From: Parelaphostrongylus tenuis
Lineage: Eukaryota; Nematoda; Chromadorea; Rhabditida; Metastrongylidae
Assembly: GCA_019055375.1 (NCBI GenBank)
Contig: JAHQIW010005098.1
Location: 22,601-86,600, forward strand
Length of the DNA: 64,000 nucleotides
Direction: 5' to 3'
Positions 22,306-35,019 of this stretch are shown here, piece after piece. The position numbers and the translations under genes were made by a program. Within the stretch, counting starts at the first letter, position 1; every line of letters begins with the position of its first letter. The notes under the pieces were generated by a model that made no database searches, had not been told where the DNA came from, and worked only from the letters and a program-made list of their open reading frames with translations.

Positions 22306-23070
22306 TAACTTCGTAGATGTATGGAAATCGCTGTAAATCCATACTCCCAAATTTCATAGCACTAGAATGGAGATGTTAGATGAGCTAATATTATTCTTCG
22401 CCGATGATGTCGATAATGATATCTTCTCTAGAGACGATTATTGCATAAATACGTGGAGTTTTCTTCTACAGCGCTGTAGCAAAAAAGATCCGTTGTTCAC
22501 ACTTGCGTTCGCTCGCAAGATAGAGCTTTCTATTGAATTTCGATGGTCTAAGTTTCGGTGATCCTAGGTGTGCGCTCGGTTTCCGAAAAGGACGTATCAC
22601 TGCATTGTAGCAAGGAAAATAAGATGGAGCTTCAAACATGCAGCTAGCTCACTGCTTGTCGACTGGAATGTATGAGTAGCTGTGATGGATAACGCGAACG
22701 ACAGAACGCGTAGGCGCAAGTGCATATGATTTGCGATTTTTGTTATTAAAATTAGGCCTTTTCTCCGATATGGCAAAAATTTAGATAACGCATATGGCTA
22801 TCATACTCAAGGATTTCCTCTACACGCTTCTATGCTTTCCACGCTTAGGCTTAAGCTTGGCGTAGTACCGTTTATTTGACATTACAAAGCAAGAATAAAA
22901 AGCCTAGACAGCTCTGCTCCGTTATCGAGTATAAATGAAGATGCATCCCTTTCTGCTGTGCAGGAATGCTTCATAAGAGTGCTAGTAAGCCTTTATTTCG
23001 AGTGTTTTCTGAAAACCACGCTAAAATTTCAATAGATCTCTTCATTACTATTCGAGTCAACACGTCACTC
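22306..23070. other. spacer sequence with two degenerate repeat units
   Basis: Contains the core phrase CTACAGCGCTGTAGCAAAAA at 22469 and GCATTGTAGCAAGGAAAATA at 22603, which belong to the dispersed 150-190 bp family. Nothing coding is supported. Confidence 0.4.
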
Positions 23071-23079
23071 TTGTACAGC

Positions 23080-23215
23080 CCGACACAAGTGCTTCGACCT
23101 TCTTCCCTGTTTCGGCTCTGCCCGACTGACGAGACTGTAAAGTTGAAACAAGTGCATCGGGCTGTACAAGAGCCCATTTACCAGACCACATGATATGTTG
23201 GCTCTATAATAATGA
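23080..23215. repeat. partial copy of fold-back repeat family F
   Basis: Contains CCCGACTGACGAGACTGTAA, CAAGTGCATCGGGCTGTACA and CCAGACCACATGAT, the same blocks and order as the right arm of the complete element at 63527-63880. Open frames on both strands here are products of the repeat. Confidence 0.55.
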
Positions 23216-23569
23216 AGAGATCTAGTGCTAGTAAGCTTTAGAAATCTTGAATCTCTGGCTAATACTCTGCATGTTTCTTTTGGAAGGACCGTTTTAGAAC
23301 GCGTAGCATCTAGAAAAGTCATCTTTTACACCTGCTGCGCGTTTTCGCTATTACTTCGTTGAGGGCACAACAAGCATATAAAGGTGATGAGGAAAATCTT
23401 GTAGTGTCAGAGTCACACGTTTTGTCGGAAGTTTTTTGAAACGGAGAAAAAGTTGGAAATTTGATAATGAAAGCTGCACTCCATGTATGTATCGCGTCAT
23501 AGCGATCTATTGATCGGCGTACTGGATCCATTGCCATTCTCGCCCCCGCCCATCATCACACATCCCGCA

Positions 23570-24830
23570 GAAAAACAAATGCCCGAGCATGTGGAACTCG
23601 ATCTTATTTTTCCTGCTACGCTGCAGTGAAACGGTTTTTCTGAAAATAAGCACAGCGTTGGAATGATCAAGACTTACGTTATCTTGCGGTTACACATAAT
23701 TCCAAGGAACAGTTCTGTCTTGCGAGAAATGTGCGCTTGGAAGTACGAATATTTCTTTCTGCTACAGCGTGATAAAAAAGCTTGTCTGAAAATCTGGTAA
23801 CACGAAACATGATTTAAGCCTCTTGTGAGCTGTGGTACGGCACTTATATGGTACTAGACTGCTGCTGCTTCGCCCTTGCAGGCTCTTTACTAGCATGGTG
23901 CCTTTTAATTCAATCTAACGCTTGCAGGGAAATATGCGGATCTTTGGAAGATGGCTGCGTAACACAGTAGCCAGAGATTTGACATTTCGAGCGAGTACTA
24001 AAGCTGCATTCGAAAATCCTTATCTGGAATATGACTTGGTTTCTTCATTTTTCCCCAATGCAACATAAGAATTTCTCATATACAATTCCAATAGAAAAAA
24101 AACTAAAAATCTTTACGAAACGGCAAAAAAATTTTTGATCAAATATCGAAAACCGCGCGATAGCGCCCGACTTGTATGTAATGCAGCCTCATTTTCCCTG
24201 CTCAGCGTTCCACAAAAGCCTCTTTCGATAACCAAAACAATTTTCGACATTTTGGGATTTACGTTAATAGGAGATTATTAGGAGCTTTGTCCTGCGAAGA
24301 ACAAGCGCGATAACGGGCAACACATGTGAAACACAATTCTATTCTCCTACCATAGCGGTGTAAGAAGGCTTTTTCGAAAATCAAATACAATCTGAAATTT
24401 CAGAGTTTTGCAGTATTTAATGAATCGTAAAGTTTAGTATGAGAGCCCTATTCAGTTAAATTAAGCGTGATAATAATAAAACGCGAGATGTGTGTAAAAC
24501 ATAATTTTATTCATAATGCTACAGCGCTCAAGAGGGCCATTCTAAAGCACAAGTACATTTCTGGGCTTTTTGGGATTAGTTCGATGAATTAGAAGTAGTC
24601 TAGCAGAAAGTCTTCGTTCAACAGAAGACTTCCTTTCAAAAATTCCCACTTGATTACAGAAAACAACCTTTGTAACGGAATACAATGCAACTAAAAAGAA
24701 TGAAAGTGGAGAAACAAAGGACTCCACTAGCTTAGGGGAAAGTACATAATCCTCCTTCACAAAGGGTAAACATGATTTCAAAGTCTATTTGAATTTGCGA
24801 GTTTGCTGTATTTCAATAGACTTATCGTTA
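23570..24830. repeat. array of degenerate 150-190 bp units
   Basis: Core phrases at about 23617 (GCTACGCTGCAGTGAAACGG), 23760 (GCTACAGCGTGATAAAAAAG), 24180-24240 (CTCAGCGTTCCACAAAAGCC), 24350 (CTACCATAGCGGTGTAAGAA) and 24520 (TGCTACAGCGCTCAAGAGGG). Adjacent units at the right are about 169 bases apart. GC-richer CACACGCG-like stretches occur between some cores. Confidence 0.6.
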
Positions 24831-25575
24831 TACTTCACATCGTTTACTTCTAAGAAAAAAGATTAGGTGGTAAACAAAAGTTGAATCTTATATTTGCCTT
24901 AAATACAATTCTACCTAATACAACTTATTCACTAAATTTTAGCTTTCCTCGCTTGTTATTACTGCCATTAGATAAAATTTCATCTTGAAAAGTACTTTTT
25001 CAGTACTTTCTCTTCTTACTTTTTGACAAATGCTTTTTTTAGGCTTGGTAAATCATACTTCTCTTTCATTGTACCTTGATCAATCAAGTAAATCCAAAAC
25101 CCACTCTTGCATATTTCTTGACAACAAAGCAGGACAGAATTACAGTAGAGAAAATGAAGTGTCTGGAAAAAATGTTCAATTGAAAGCAAGTATTTTTTGG
25201 TTGTCGCATCGTTAACTCTCAAGTGTGGTGAGTTCAAGAGTGCAAAGCAAAGATACTTCTATCAAACGGATATTATATCTCCGTGATTCGAATTGAAAGA
25301 AACCTGATTCCTCAAGGAAATGAGAAGGAGTTGATCATATAAACGATTGTCATCGCGTATGTAGTAATCGTGCAAATATAATACGACTGATTGAGACACG
25401 CTCACCTTCTGCTGTTCTCAAAATGGGAAAGAGCTCATTATAACTAGTTCTCGGAGGTTACAGAACTTCAATAAGAAAGTTCGAAAAGCACTGATGAAAC
25501 TCAAAGTAAGAGATCATGCGATATTGTGCAGTGTTTATGACAAAATATGATCTGTTGCTTCATAACTATAAGCGA

Positions 25576-25614
25576 TTGTGTGTGTGTGTGTGTGGTGTGT
25601 GTGTGTGTGTGTGT

Positions 25615-25682
<68 letters not shown>

Positions 25683-25693
25683 TGTGTGTGTGT

Positions 25694-25744
<51 letters not shown>

Positions 25745-25773
25745 TGTGTGTGTGTGGTGTCGTGTGTGTGTGT

Positions 25774-25867
<94 letters not shown>
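25576..25867. repeat. GT/CA microsatellite, about 290 bases
   Basis: Almost uninterrupted GT repeats broken only by single extra Gs or a TC. Long valine/cysteine or histidine/threonine frames across it are artefacts. The duplicate block has a short relic of the same repeat near 45990-46020. Confidence 0.95.
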
Positions 25868-25868
<1 letters not shown>

Positions 25869-27904
25869 AAGCGCGCCATGAAGACAGGAAGGTAAGAGGA
25901 GCTAATATGATTTAGTGCAAAACGTCCTGTTGATCAAGGGATAACAATCATTGCTTTTTGTGTGCTTGCTAGAAATTTTATCCCGGTGACAGTTAAGCGC
26001 TTGAACATTTTCTCACACTATTATCGAAATGAGACTACCGAGTCAAATCCGAAGTTTGCCATTCGGATGGTGTTTCGTTTTTTATCGAAAATATTTACTT
26101 TTCCTAATATCCTAATACTTTGAAAAGAGAACGCTCAAATGTTTGTGGTAGAGCTGGTAGAGAGTGATTCCGGTTATTGTCTGTAAGATAGCTTAGTCTA
26201 TAATCGAAGTGTGCAAAGCGTTTTTATGTCTTTTGGTGACGTGCATCCATACCAAATCTCCTCGAACCATCTCTGATTAGATCAGTGCGACCTCGAAATA
26301 TTTCTTGCGCTCTTTTTGACAGTTCTGGCTCTTCAGAGAACAAATGTTTGTTTTTCCTACAGCCAGTATGAGAGTATCCTTTTGAATGCAAGATCAAGTA
26401 AAAAATTACAGAAAATATCAGAAGGTCGCATAAGTGTTAGATTTTCTGACAAAGTATACCTCTGTGAGCTTCCTTCCAGTGTTTATTATCATAAGATGGC
26501 CGCGGTGTATCTCACTAAGGAACACGGCAACAATATGTATCCCATTTTTTTGAGAAAATGTTCTGGACCATAAATCTGATATCTTCGCATCAACGCTTAC
26601 GCGCACCATCCTCAGCCATGGCCAGACTTGGAACCACTGGACGTCACCGTGTGAATTAAGTTTAAATGAGTAAAAGACTGTACTCTTTGATTAAGAGGGA
26701 ACAAATGAAAAAAGCAGTCTCATTCTCTGGAGAGGAACTTTCCGTAGGAGTGTTAGTAACTATTCAACAGTTGAGATTAGGCTACAGCTCTAAGTCGCCG
26801 GCTTTTCAAGACGCGGCTTTATAACGTTGTAGCATTTAGGTTAAAACTTATGTTATACACTCGTTTTTCGCCTTCATTTCTATCACGCATAAATCGCTGA
26901 CAGCCGAGAGGCATATCAGCGTGTAGAGAAGTTATGGCAGTATCCTATTCAATCGTTTCATCTGAAGTTTTTTCAAAAGCGGAGGAAAAATTCCCACTTG
27001 AGTAACAAGACATCGATTGCCCCGCCTCCCTCGCTTCTGCCACGTCCCTCACTTTGTCGGATAGCCTGTAAATAACGCTAGCAAAAATGTAAAACTCGAT
27101 ATTGTTTTTCCAGATAAACCGTATTTCCAGTCAGTAAGCCCATCGCTAGAATCACAAAACATTACGCTATTATATGAATACCAATAGACTGAAGAAAGAG
27201 CTCTACCGCGGCGATGTTTAAAGCACAGATGGAAAGACCAGAGGACATCAAAAGGCCAGAAGAGCTTCTCGAAAAGCAAACACACTTTTGAGTTCTTCCA
27301 AGCTTGTGCTATAGCTTGAGTATTGGAACTATAAGGAAGGAGTTTTGTCCAGTGAAGCATAATCGAGATAATGTAAAAAACATGGGTTTTATGAAACATG
27401 ATTTTATTGAGTGTTACAGACGTTATTGAGGGTTGTTTGAAAAACAGGGACGTGTCCAATGGTTACCAACACTTATGAAAAGTTCTTCGTCAGAGAATGA
27501 GATCGATTTTTCATTTATTCTCTTTCAATTATAAAGAACCTAAAAGACTTCCGAAATACGACCAAAGGAGAATTGATATTGCACATTTCACAAATAATGG
27601 CCAGCCAAGCGACTGTTTTGTAAACTAAGAAAGCTCATGTCATAGGAATAGAGTTTCCATCCACTCTTTTACTCAAGCTGGGTTTTCTAAGTGTTGTTGA
27701 GTTCAAATGATAATTTTAATCAATATTCAGTCCATTACATTGTAAAAAAATGCCGTAAAATTTGCAAACAAATAAAAATGTCGTAATTTGCTCAATCGGA
27801 AAGTAGACTAAAAATAAAAAAAAAAAATAATTGGTATTAATAATGTAAAAAAACCATAAAAAACTTCTTGGGAAGATTTTTGGTACAGTTCGTGGACTGG
27901 TGAC

Positions 27905-29668
27905 CAAACAACCCCGCTGTCTTTCACATTCCACCCCCCGCCCCCTCCCCCGTCATGTTCTGCCCATTCCCCGCCCCCCCAAACACCCTCAATCTTGCCC
28001 CATCCTCAAACCCTGCTCACCCCCCGGAAACACATATCCCCGTTCGTCTGTCACCCTCCCACTTGCTCACGGAACTGACACATCTCTCACCGCTGTCTTT
28101 TTTTTTTCTTTTCCTCGACCCCCCTCCCTTCGACAACCACCAAGCCCCCCCCCCCCCCTCCCCCCCCCTCATGTGCCCCCGCCCCCCCCGGTTGACCCCG
28201 TGTCATAGTCGCGCTGCCTCGCGCGCCCGTGCTCCCCCTCTGCACTGTGCCACTCCGCTCTCCCTCTCCCCCCCCTCCGTCCGCCCATTCCCCCCCTTCC
28301 GTCTCCCCCTCGCTGGCTTTCCGCCTTCTTGTTTTTCCCCCCTCCCTCCGCCTCCTCCCTTTCTCCTGCTTTTCTGTGTGTGTCCCCTTTTTCCCTGCTC
28401 TCGCCTTTTCCTCTTTTCCCCTGCCTTCCCTCTTCTCCGCCCTGCGCCCTTTTCGCCCACCTCCCCCCTTCCCCCTCCTTTTTCTCTGCTTTTTTCCTCG
28501 CCCTCCCTCCCACTCTCCCCCGGCCTCCCGCTGCCATTCCCCCTCCCGAGTCCCTCCCTTTTTGCAGCGATCTTGTTTTCTTACTCCCCTTTCCCCTCCC
28601 CCCCCCTCCCCCTTGCAGCCCCGCCACGTTCTCCTTTCCCTCCCCCGCCTACACCTGATTCTGACTCGCACCCTCTCCCCCCACCCCCCCCCCCCCCCGA
28701 CCCCCCCGCCCTAATCTTGCGCGCCACTGTTTCTTTGCTCCTTGTTCCGGGTTGGCCCTGTGACCCCCCCCACTCCTGTTTTTCTTGTCCCCTCCCCCTC
28801 CCCTCTTGCTTGTGTGGTGCCCCCTGCTATTCCCCCGACTTCCCTTCCCCCCGCACCCCCCCCTCCCCATCCCTAGCAACCCCCCCCCCTCTAGAATAAT
28901 GACCACAGCAAAGACAAGCCTTTATTTTCGCCCAAAATCCCCCCCCCCCTGTAAACTTTCTCTAATTCTAGGAATCATACATCCTGCCCATCCATTTCGT
29001 CCCTCTCCCCTTCCCACTAGCCACACCTCGATCCATTTTACACCCTTAACGATTATTCGCTTCCTATCTTCCATCTTTCCCCGCCTCATTACCCTACGCC
29101 GTCCTCAAAACTCCTGCTTTTAACCAGAGATGTTGACGAAGGGCCCCGTTATTTTTATACAATTTACACTGTCCTCGTTCATATAACACTATCAAAAGAC
29201 CGTTCGGAGCCCCCTCCACCGCCCCCCCCCCCCCCACCCCTCAGCCATTCTTATCTTTTCCCTCCCCTTTTTCTATTTTTTTTCTTTTTACTTTCCCTAC
29301 TCCCTTTTTTCCTTTTCTTCCCTTTTTTTCCTTTCCTGTATTTTTTTTTTACATTTTTTTGTCCCTTCTAGCTCCTTTCGTTTCTTTTTTTTATTCTTCT
29401 TTTTCCTTCTCCTTTTTCCTTTCCATTCTAGTTTTTAGCCCCTTTTTTCTTATTTTTTCCCCCCCCCCCCCCCCCCCATGTTCCGTTTCTGGATAGCTCT
29501 TCAAGCTATTGGTGATACCGACGACGTCATGTTTTCCTCTCCCCCCCCCTCCACTCCTCTCGTCAGCTCCTTCTTCCCCCTAGCATTCTCCGCCCCCCCT
29601 CCCCTCCCGCCTCGGCCCCCCCCCCCCCCCCCCACCCCCATTCCCCCCCCCCCCCTCCCTCCCTCCCC

Positions 29669-29705
<37 letters not shown>

Positions 29706-29710
29706 CCCCC

Positions 29711-29760
<50 letters not shown>

Positions 29761-29952
29761 CCCCCCCCTCCCTTCCCCCCTCGCCCCCCCCCCCCCCACC
29801 TCCCCCCCCCCCCCCCCCCCCCCCCCCCTCCCCCCCTCCCCCCCCCCCCCCCTCCCCCCCCTTCCCCCCTGATACTTCCCTTCAAACCCTCCTTCCTCCC
29901 CCCCCCCCCCCCCCCCCCCCCCCCCACCCCCCCCTCCCCCCCCCCCCCCCCC

Positions 29953-29992
<40 letters not shown>

Positions 29993-30088
29993 TTCCCCCA
30001 CCCCCCCCCTCCCCCATTCCTTTCCCCCCCCTCCCCCCCCCCCCCCCCCCCCCTTCCCCCCCCCTCCCCCCCCCCCCCCCCTCTGTTC

Positions 30089-30126
<38 letters not shown>

Positions 30127-30217
30127 CCCCCCCCCCCCCCCCCTCCCCCCCCCCCCCCCCCCCCCCCCCCCTCCCCGTCCCCCCCCCCCCCCCCTCCCCC
30201 CCCCCCCCCCCCCCCCC

Positions 30218-30265
<48 letters not shown>

Positions 30266-31453
30266 CCCCCTTTCCCTCACTTCTTCCCCCCTTCCTTCCC
30301 CCCCTTCTCCCCTCCCCTCCCCCCCCCCCCCCTTTCCCGCTTCCCCCCCCCCCCCCCCCCCTTCCCTTTCCCCCCCCCCCCCCCCCCCTTCGCCCCCTCT
30401 CCCCCCCCCCCTCCCCGCCCTTCCCCCCGTCCCTCTCCCCCCCTTCCCCTCCCCCCCCCCCCCTTCCCCCCACCCCCCCCCCCCCCCCCCCTCCTCCCCC
30501 CCCCCCCCCCCCCCACCCCCCCCCCCCCCCCCCCCTTCCCCCCCCCCCCCTCCCCCCCCCCCACCCCCCCCCCCCCCCCCCCCCCCTAACTTTTCTCCTT
30601 TTTCTTTTCTCTTCTCTCTCTTTTTTCTTTTTTTTCTTTTCTTTTTTCCTTTTCCTTCTCTTTCTTTTCTTCTTTTTTTTTTTTTTCTTTTTTCTTTTTT
30701 TCTTTTCTTCTTTCTCTTTTTTTTCCTTTTCTTTTTTCTCTTTTCTTTTTCTTTTCTCTCTTCTTTTTCTTTCTTTTTTTTTTCTTTCTTTCTTTTTTTT
30801 CTTTTCTTTCTTTTTTTCCTCTTTCTTCATGTCTTTCTTTTCTTTTTCTTTCTTTCTTTTTCTCCCTTCCTTTTTTCTTTTTTCTTTTCTTTTTTTTTTC
30901 CTCGCCTTTCCTTCTTTCCTCCCCCTCCCCTCCTCCTCTCAGCCCCCCCCCCCCCCCCCCCCCCTCCCCCTTCACGCTTCCCTCTCCTCTACCCGTCTCC
31001 GCAACCCCCCCCCCCAACAACCCCCTCCCCTCTCCCCCCCCCCCCCCCCCCTCCCCAACCCCTCCCCCCTCGCCCCCCTCACCACTGTGCCCCTCCCTTC
31101 CCTCCCCCACCCCTCCCCCCCACGCCTCCCCCCCGCCCCCCCCCTCACGCCCCCCCCCCCCCCCCCCCCCTCCCCCCCCCTCCTCTCCCACCCCCCAGCA
31201 CTTCCCCCCCCCCCCCCCCTCCCCCCCCCCCCCATGTCCCCCCCCCCCCCTTCTTTTCCCCCCCCCTCCCAGTCCCTCGCCCCCCCACCCTTCACCCACC
31301 CCCCCCCCCCTCCCATTCTCCCCCCAAAACACCCCCCCCCCTCCCCCTTGCCCCCCCCCCCCCCCTCCCCCCCCCACCGGCACCACCATCCTTCGCCCTC
31401 CCGTCCCGCCTAGCCTCCCCCCCCCTCCCCCCTCATCCGCCCCCCCCCCCCCC

Positions 31454-31492
<39 letters not shown>

Positions 31493-31505
31493 CCCCCCCC
31501 CCCCC

Positions 31506-31554
<49 letters not shown>

Positions 31555-31622
31555 CCCCCCCCTCCCCCCCCCCTCACCCCCTCCCCCTCTTCCCCCCCCC
31601 CCCTCCCCCCCCTCCCCTCCCT

Positions 31623-31657
<35 letters not shown>

Positions 31658-31670
31658 CCTCCCCCCCCCC

Positions 31671-31757
<87 letters not shown>

Positions 31758-32954
31758 CCCCCCCCCCCCCCCTCCCCCCCCCCCCCCCCCCCCCCCCTCC
31801 CCCCCCCCCCTCCCCCCCCCCCCCCCCCCCCCCCCCCCTCCCCCCCCCTCCCCCCCCCCCTCCCCCTCCCCCCTTCTCCCCCCCTCCCTCACCCCCCCCG
31901 GAACCCCCTCCCCCCTTTTTTTTTCCCCCCTCTTCTATCCCGTTTATTTTTTGGCTTGTCAATGTTGATTCCTTTCCTCCTCTATTTTCCTTTTCTTTTT
32001 AAACCTTTTTTCTTCTCAGCCCCCCCCCATGCCGCTCATTTGTAACATTGAGCTTTTTTTTTTTTTTTCGCCCCCCGCCATGCTTTCTTTATTGACTTTT
32101 TTCTTCTTGCAAGAATAGCTTTGTTAAATTTGGAAGTCCTATGTTTCCCCCCCCCCCCAGTAGCAGGTAAAGTTTTTCCCCCCCCCCCTCCCCCCCCCCC
32201 CCGCTCCCCCCCTCCCCCCCCGTTCCCCCCTCCCCCCCCCCCCCCCCCCCATTTTTTTTTTTTTTCGCCCCCCCCCCCCCCTCCTCCCCTCCCCCCCCCC
32301 CCGGTCCCCGCCCCCCCCCCTCCCCCCCCCTCCTCTCCCCCTCCCCCTCTCTCCCGCCCCCCCCTTCCCCCCTCCCCTGGCCCCACCCCAACGCCCCCCG
32401 CCCGTCACCCCCGCCCCCTAGCAGTCCCCCCCCTTCCCCCCCCGACCAGCCTCCCCCCCACAGTCTCCCCGTGCTTCGCTTCTCGAGTACAAGTTTTTCC
32501 TTTCTCAGTCTAGTTTTTTGCCTCCCGACCGTACCCTTATGACTAGTCTCTTTTCCTACTCTTTTCTATCCCTTGTTACTTAGATTCAGTTTTCTCCTAG
32601 CAGTTTTTTTTCCTTTTTCACTGTAGATTTCGTACAGTAACGAGTTTCGAAGTCTTTACCTAGCCTCAGTACGAAACTAGTTCCCCCTCACCCCGCTTCT
32701 TCCCTCCCCCCAGCCAGCCCCCCCCCCACCCAGTCCCGTCCCCCCTTCCCGCCCGCCCCCCCGCCCTCCCCCCCCTTGCCCACCCCACGTACCCTAGCCC
32801 CCGTCCCCCCCGCCCTACCCTTTTTCCCACCCACCCTCCCCTTGTCCCCCTCCCCCACTCCCTCTCCCCCCCCCCCCCCCCCGCCCCCCCCCCCCCCCCC
32901 CCCCCCCCCCTTCCCCCCCCCCCCCCCTCTTCCCCCCCCCCCCCCCCCCCCCTC

Positions 32955-32994
<40 letters not shown>

Positions 32995-33540
32995 TTTTCT
33001 TTCCCCCCCCTCTTTCCCGCTCTCGCTCTTTTCCCCCTTTCTTTTTCTTTCCCCCTTTTCCCCCCCCCCTCCCCTCTGCCCTAGGGCCCCGCTTCACGCT
33101 TCAACGAGAACGTCACCCGCACCCTAGCTAACGCCTTTTCCAGTCTTTCCCCCCAGTACGCACTTTACCACCTGTCCTTTGATCGCGCGAACCCCGCCGC
33201 CCCAAGCCTATACGTTTCCCCCAATCCCCCGGCCTCCGCGCGGCCTTTCCCCCCCCCTCCTTATTCCCCCCTCTTCCCCCCTGTCTGCCCTCCCTTAACC
33301 CCTGAACCCGCCCCTCCTTCCCCCCGCCCCCCTCCCCCCCCCCCCCCCCTTTTCCCTCCCCCCCTCCCCCCCCCTCCCCACCCAACACCCCCCCCCACCC
33401 CCCCCCCTTTGCTGCCTTTTCTTGAATACTTTTGTTTTTGAAGTTACTCCTTTGAAGTTTAACCCCTCCTCCTTCTCCCCCCACCTCCTTTTGAAGTAAA
33501 TTGAACTTTTTCTCATTTTTGAAGTAACGTGACTTTAAGC
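27905..33540. other. C/T-only tract, probably corrupted srx intron 1 (assembly or sequencing fault)
   Basis: The + strand is almost entirely C and T: long C runs broken by single T, with T-rich parts at 29270-29460 and 30590-30920. Islands of normal complexity remain. The island at 28898-29215 follows, phrase by phrase and in order, the complement of srx copy A intron 1 (20052-19850): TCTAGGAAT, CTCATTAC, GTCCTCAAAA, TTAACCAGA, TTTTTATACAATTT, ACTGTCCTCGTTCATATAAC. Extra C and T are interspersed. At the right edge, GTGACTT then ATAGGTGTATTCG is the exon 2 boundary. Intron 1 is about 330 bases in copy A but would be over 4.5 kb here. The long proline-rich or glycine-rich open frames are therefore not genes. 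A real giant pyrimidine tract cannot be excluded from the sequence alone. Confidence 0.75.
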
Positions 33541-34484
33541 ATAGGTGTATTCGCGGTTTTTTTTGTGCTTTCGAACTCGTCTTCGTTTGCTTATTTAGTA
33601 TTTGTATAAGCAGTCCGATCCGATCCGCCAGATCCGTAATTCGAGTTACAATCCGGCACTACGAAATTCGTTTGGTCTGCTGTGCTCTTCACACTGCATT
33701 GCCAATATGGGTATCTACTTGTCTACACCTTCTAAGTTGCTCCTGTGACGATAATGTGAGGATTGCGAGCTTAGAAATACTGAAATTGGTGCAATTAGTT
33801 GCTGTAAGTGAATCGGTTTATTTCTGATTGGTTTTGTGGGAGCTTTGTGATATATAGTCCAACTTATACTCTTCTGAACACTAAAGCTCGAGTGTAGAGC
33901 CTCCTTATAGCAGATGGACCTGGTCGTCCAGTAAATGTATTAATTAACAAAGGTCTAAGAGTTAGTGCTCTGCACTGTATATCATTGGAAGAGCGTAGAA
34001 TGCTCAACTGTATTAGTTTGTCACGCAAGACTCTGTTGATGCTGCCGCAGAAACAAATTTTTGAGTTTGAGCCAAACCGTTTGTAACAATAACAGCACTT
34101 CAAAGATAACGATGTAGGAATATAAGATGTACGGAGTAGTGGACTCAAAAGGACTGATTGAACTGACGTGACCTCTACAATAGAAGAAGAGCCGGCTTAC
34201 CTGGACCGGAGGACATCGTTTCAAGGCTAAGCATTGTGGAAGTGCACATGTTCACATGCAGAGGAAGCTACCAAAAACAATCTAGGTATGCAAGAACATG
34301 AATGAAAAAATGAGCAGCTGCAAATGTTCAAAAATACGTGAAGCTGGTAACTGCTTGTGCACGTATAACAACGAGATTCGATAGTTTTTTGCGACAAGGT
34401 ATGGATTTGATTGAGGAAGAATAATCAACCTCAATCGGAATCTTTTTCATTTGACCGCTTTTACCGACGCTAAGAACGTACATC

Positions 34485-34731
34485 ATACCCAATGATGAAG
34501 AGTGATATGCAAAAACGTTTCCGTCATGTAGGATTCGAACTCACATTTCACCCCATCTGGGCCGCGTGCTAAATCGTTGCACTACCGACGCCCGTTCTGA
34601 CAGCGTGATGTAGCATAGGATGAGTGGTGTCAAAACGGACGTCGACACGCGCCCTAGAAAAGAGTTTTTATGGGTTTGGTCCCAGCTGACGCAAATGTTT
34701 TTTTGCACATCACTCTTTATCATAGGTTATA
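34485..34731. repeat. fold-back element with two opposed tRNA-like sequences, right-arm copy
   Basis: Inverted counterpart of 18587-18834. The complement carries GGCGTCGGTAGTGCAACG (A box) and GAGTTCGAATCCTAC, a better B box than in the left copy. Terminal repeats TACCCAATGATGAAGAGTGA and complement of TCACTCTTTATCATAGG close it. Confidence 0.6.
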
Positions 34732-35019
34732 GAATAATGAATAATTGATATTTCTGGAAAATGGTATCTCTAAATATCTTTGGCATATTGAGATTATGAA
34801 TCTAAGAGCGACGTAAATTTTTGGCAGCAGAATAGGATCCTACTTCAATGCTTCACACGTATTCTTCCATTCTCTATATTTTCTTGACAACTGAAATAAT
34901 TCAAACTCAAAGTTTAAGCTCTAAATGAGCTCACCAACTGAGGTACACGATTTTTTGCAGGCTTTCCCCGCTGGGCAAAATGCATTTTTCTCTGGCATTT
35001 GGTAATGATTCATAGGATC

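Larger units (their letters stand above)
20200..27700. repeat. spacer block U1, diverged direct copy of 41270-47600
   Basis: Many collinear matches in the same orientation: TTCACCATCTTCAC (20447 against 41491), AAAGATCGATTCTCA (20737 against 42347), GATACTGCTGTGTAGCCTCG (20893 against 42674), the GT microsatellite followed by AGGAAGGTAAG-like text, and CATCTCTGATTAGATCAGT (26268 against 46623). Each copy also has private insertions, such as the RTE fragment at 21.7 kb here. The block separates srx copy A from copy B, as its partner separates B from C. Confidence 0.75.

Noticed and set aside
22367..22561. 64-codon frame with FFADDVDNDIF
   Set aside because: Resembles an RT box only by chance; it overlaps a unit of the dispersed repeat and has no RT flanks.
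25516..25915. valine/cysteine-rich and threonine/histidine-rich frames
   Set aside because: Translations of a GT/CA microsatellite in different frames.
27955..28899. 314-codon proline/serine-rich frame
   Set aside because: Same compositional artefact at the left edge of the C/T tract.
29478..32045. 855-codon proline-rich open frame and the long glycine/lysine-rich frames on the other strand
   Set aside because: They are forced by the C/T-only composition; there are no splice sites, domains or normal codon mixture, and the tract contains displaced srx intron phrases.
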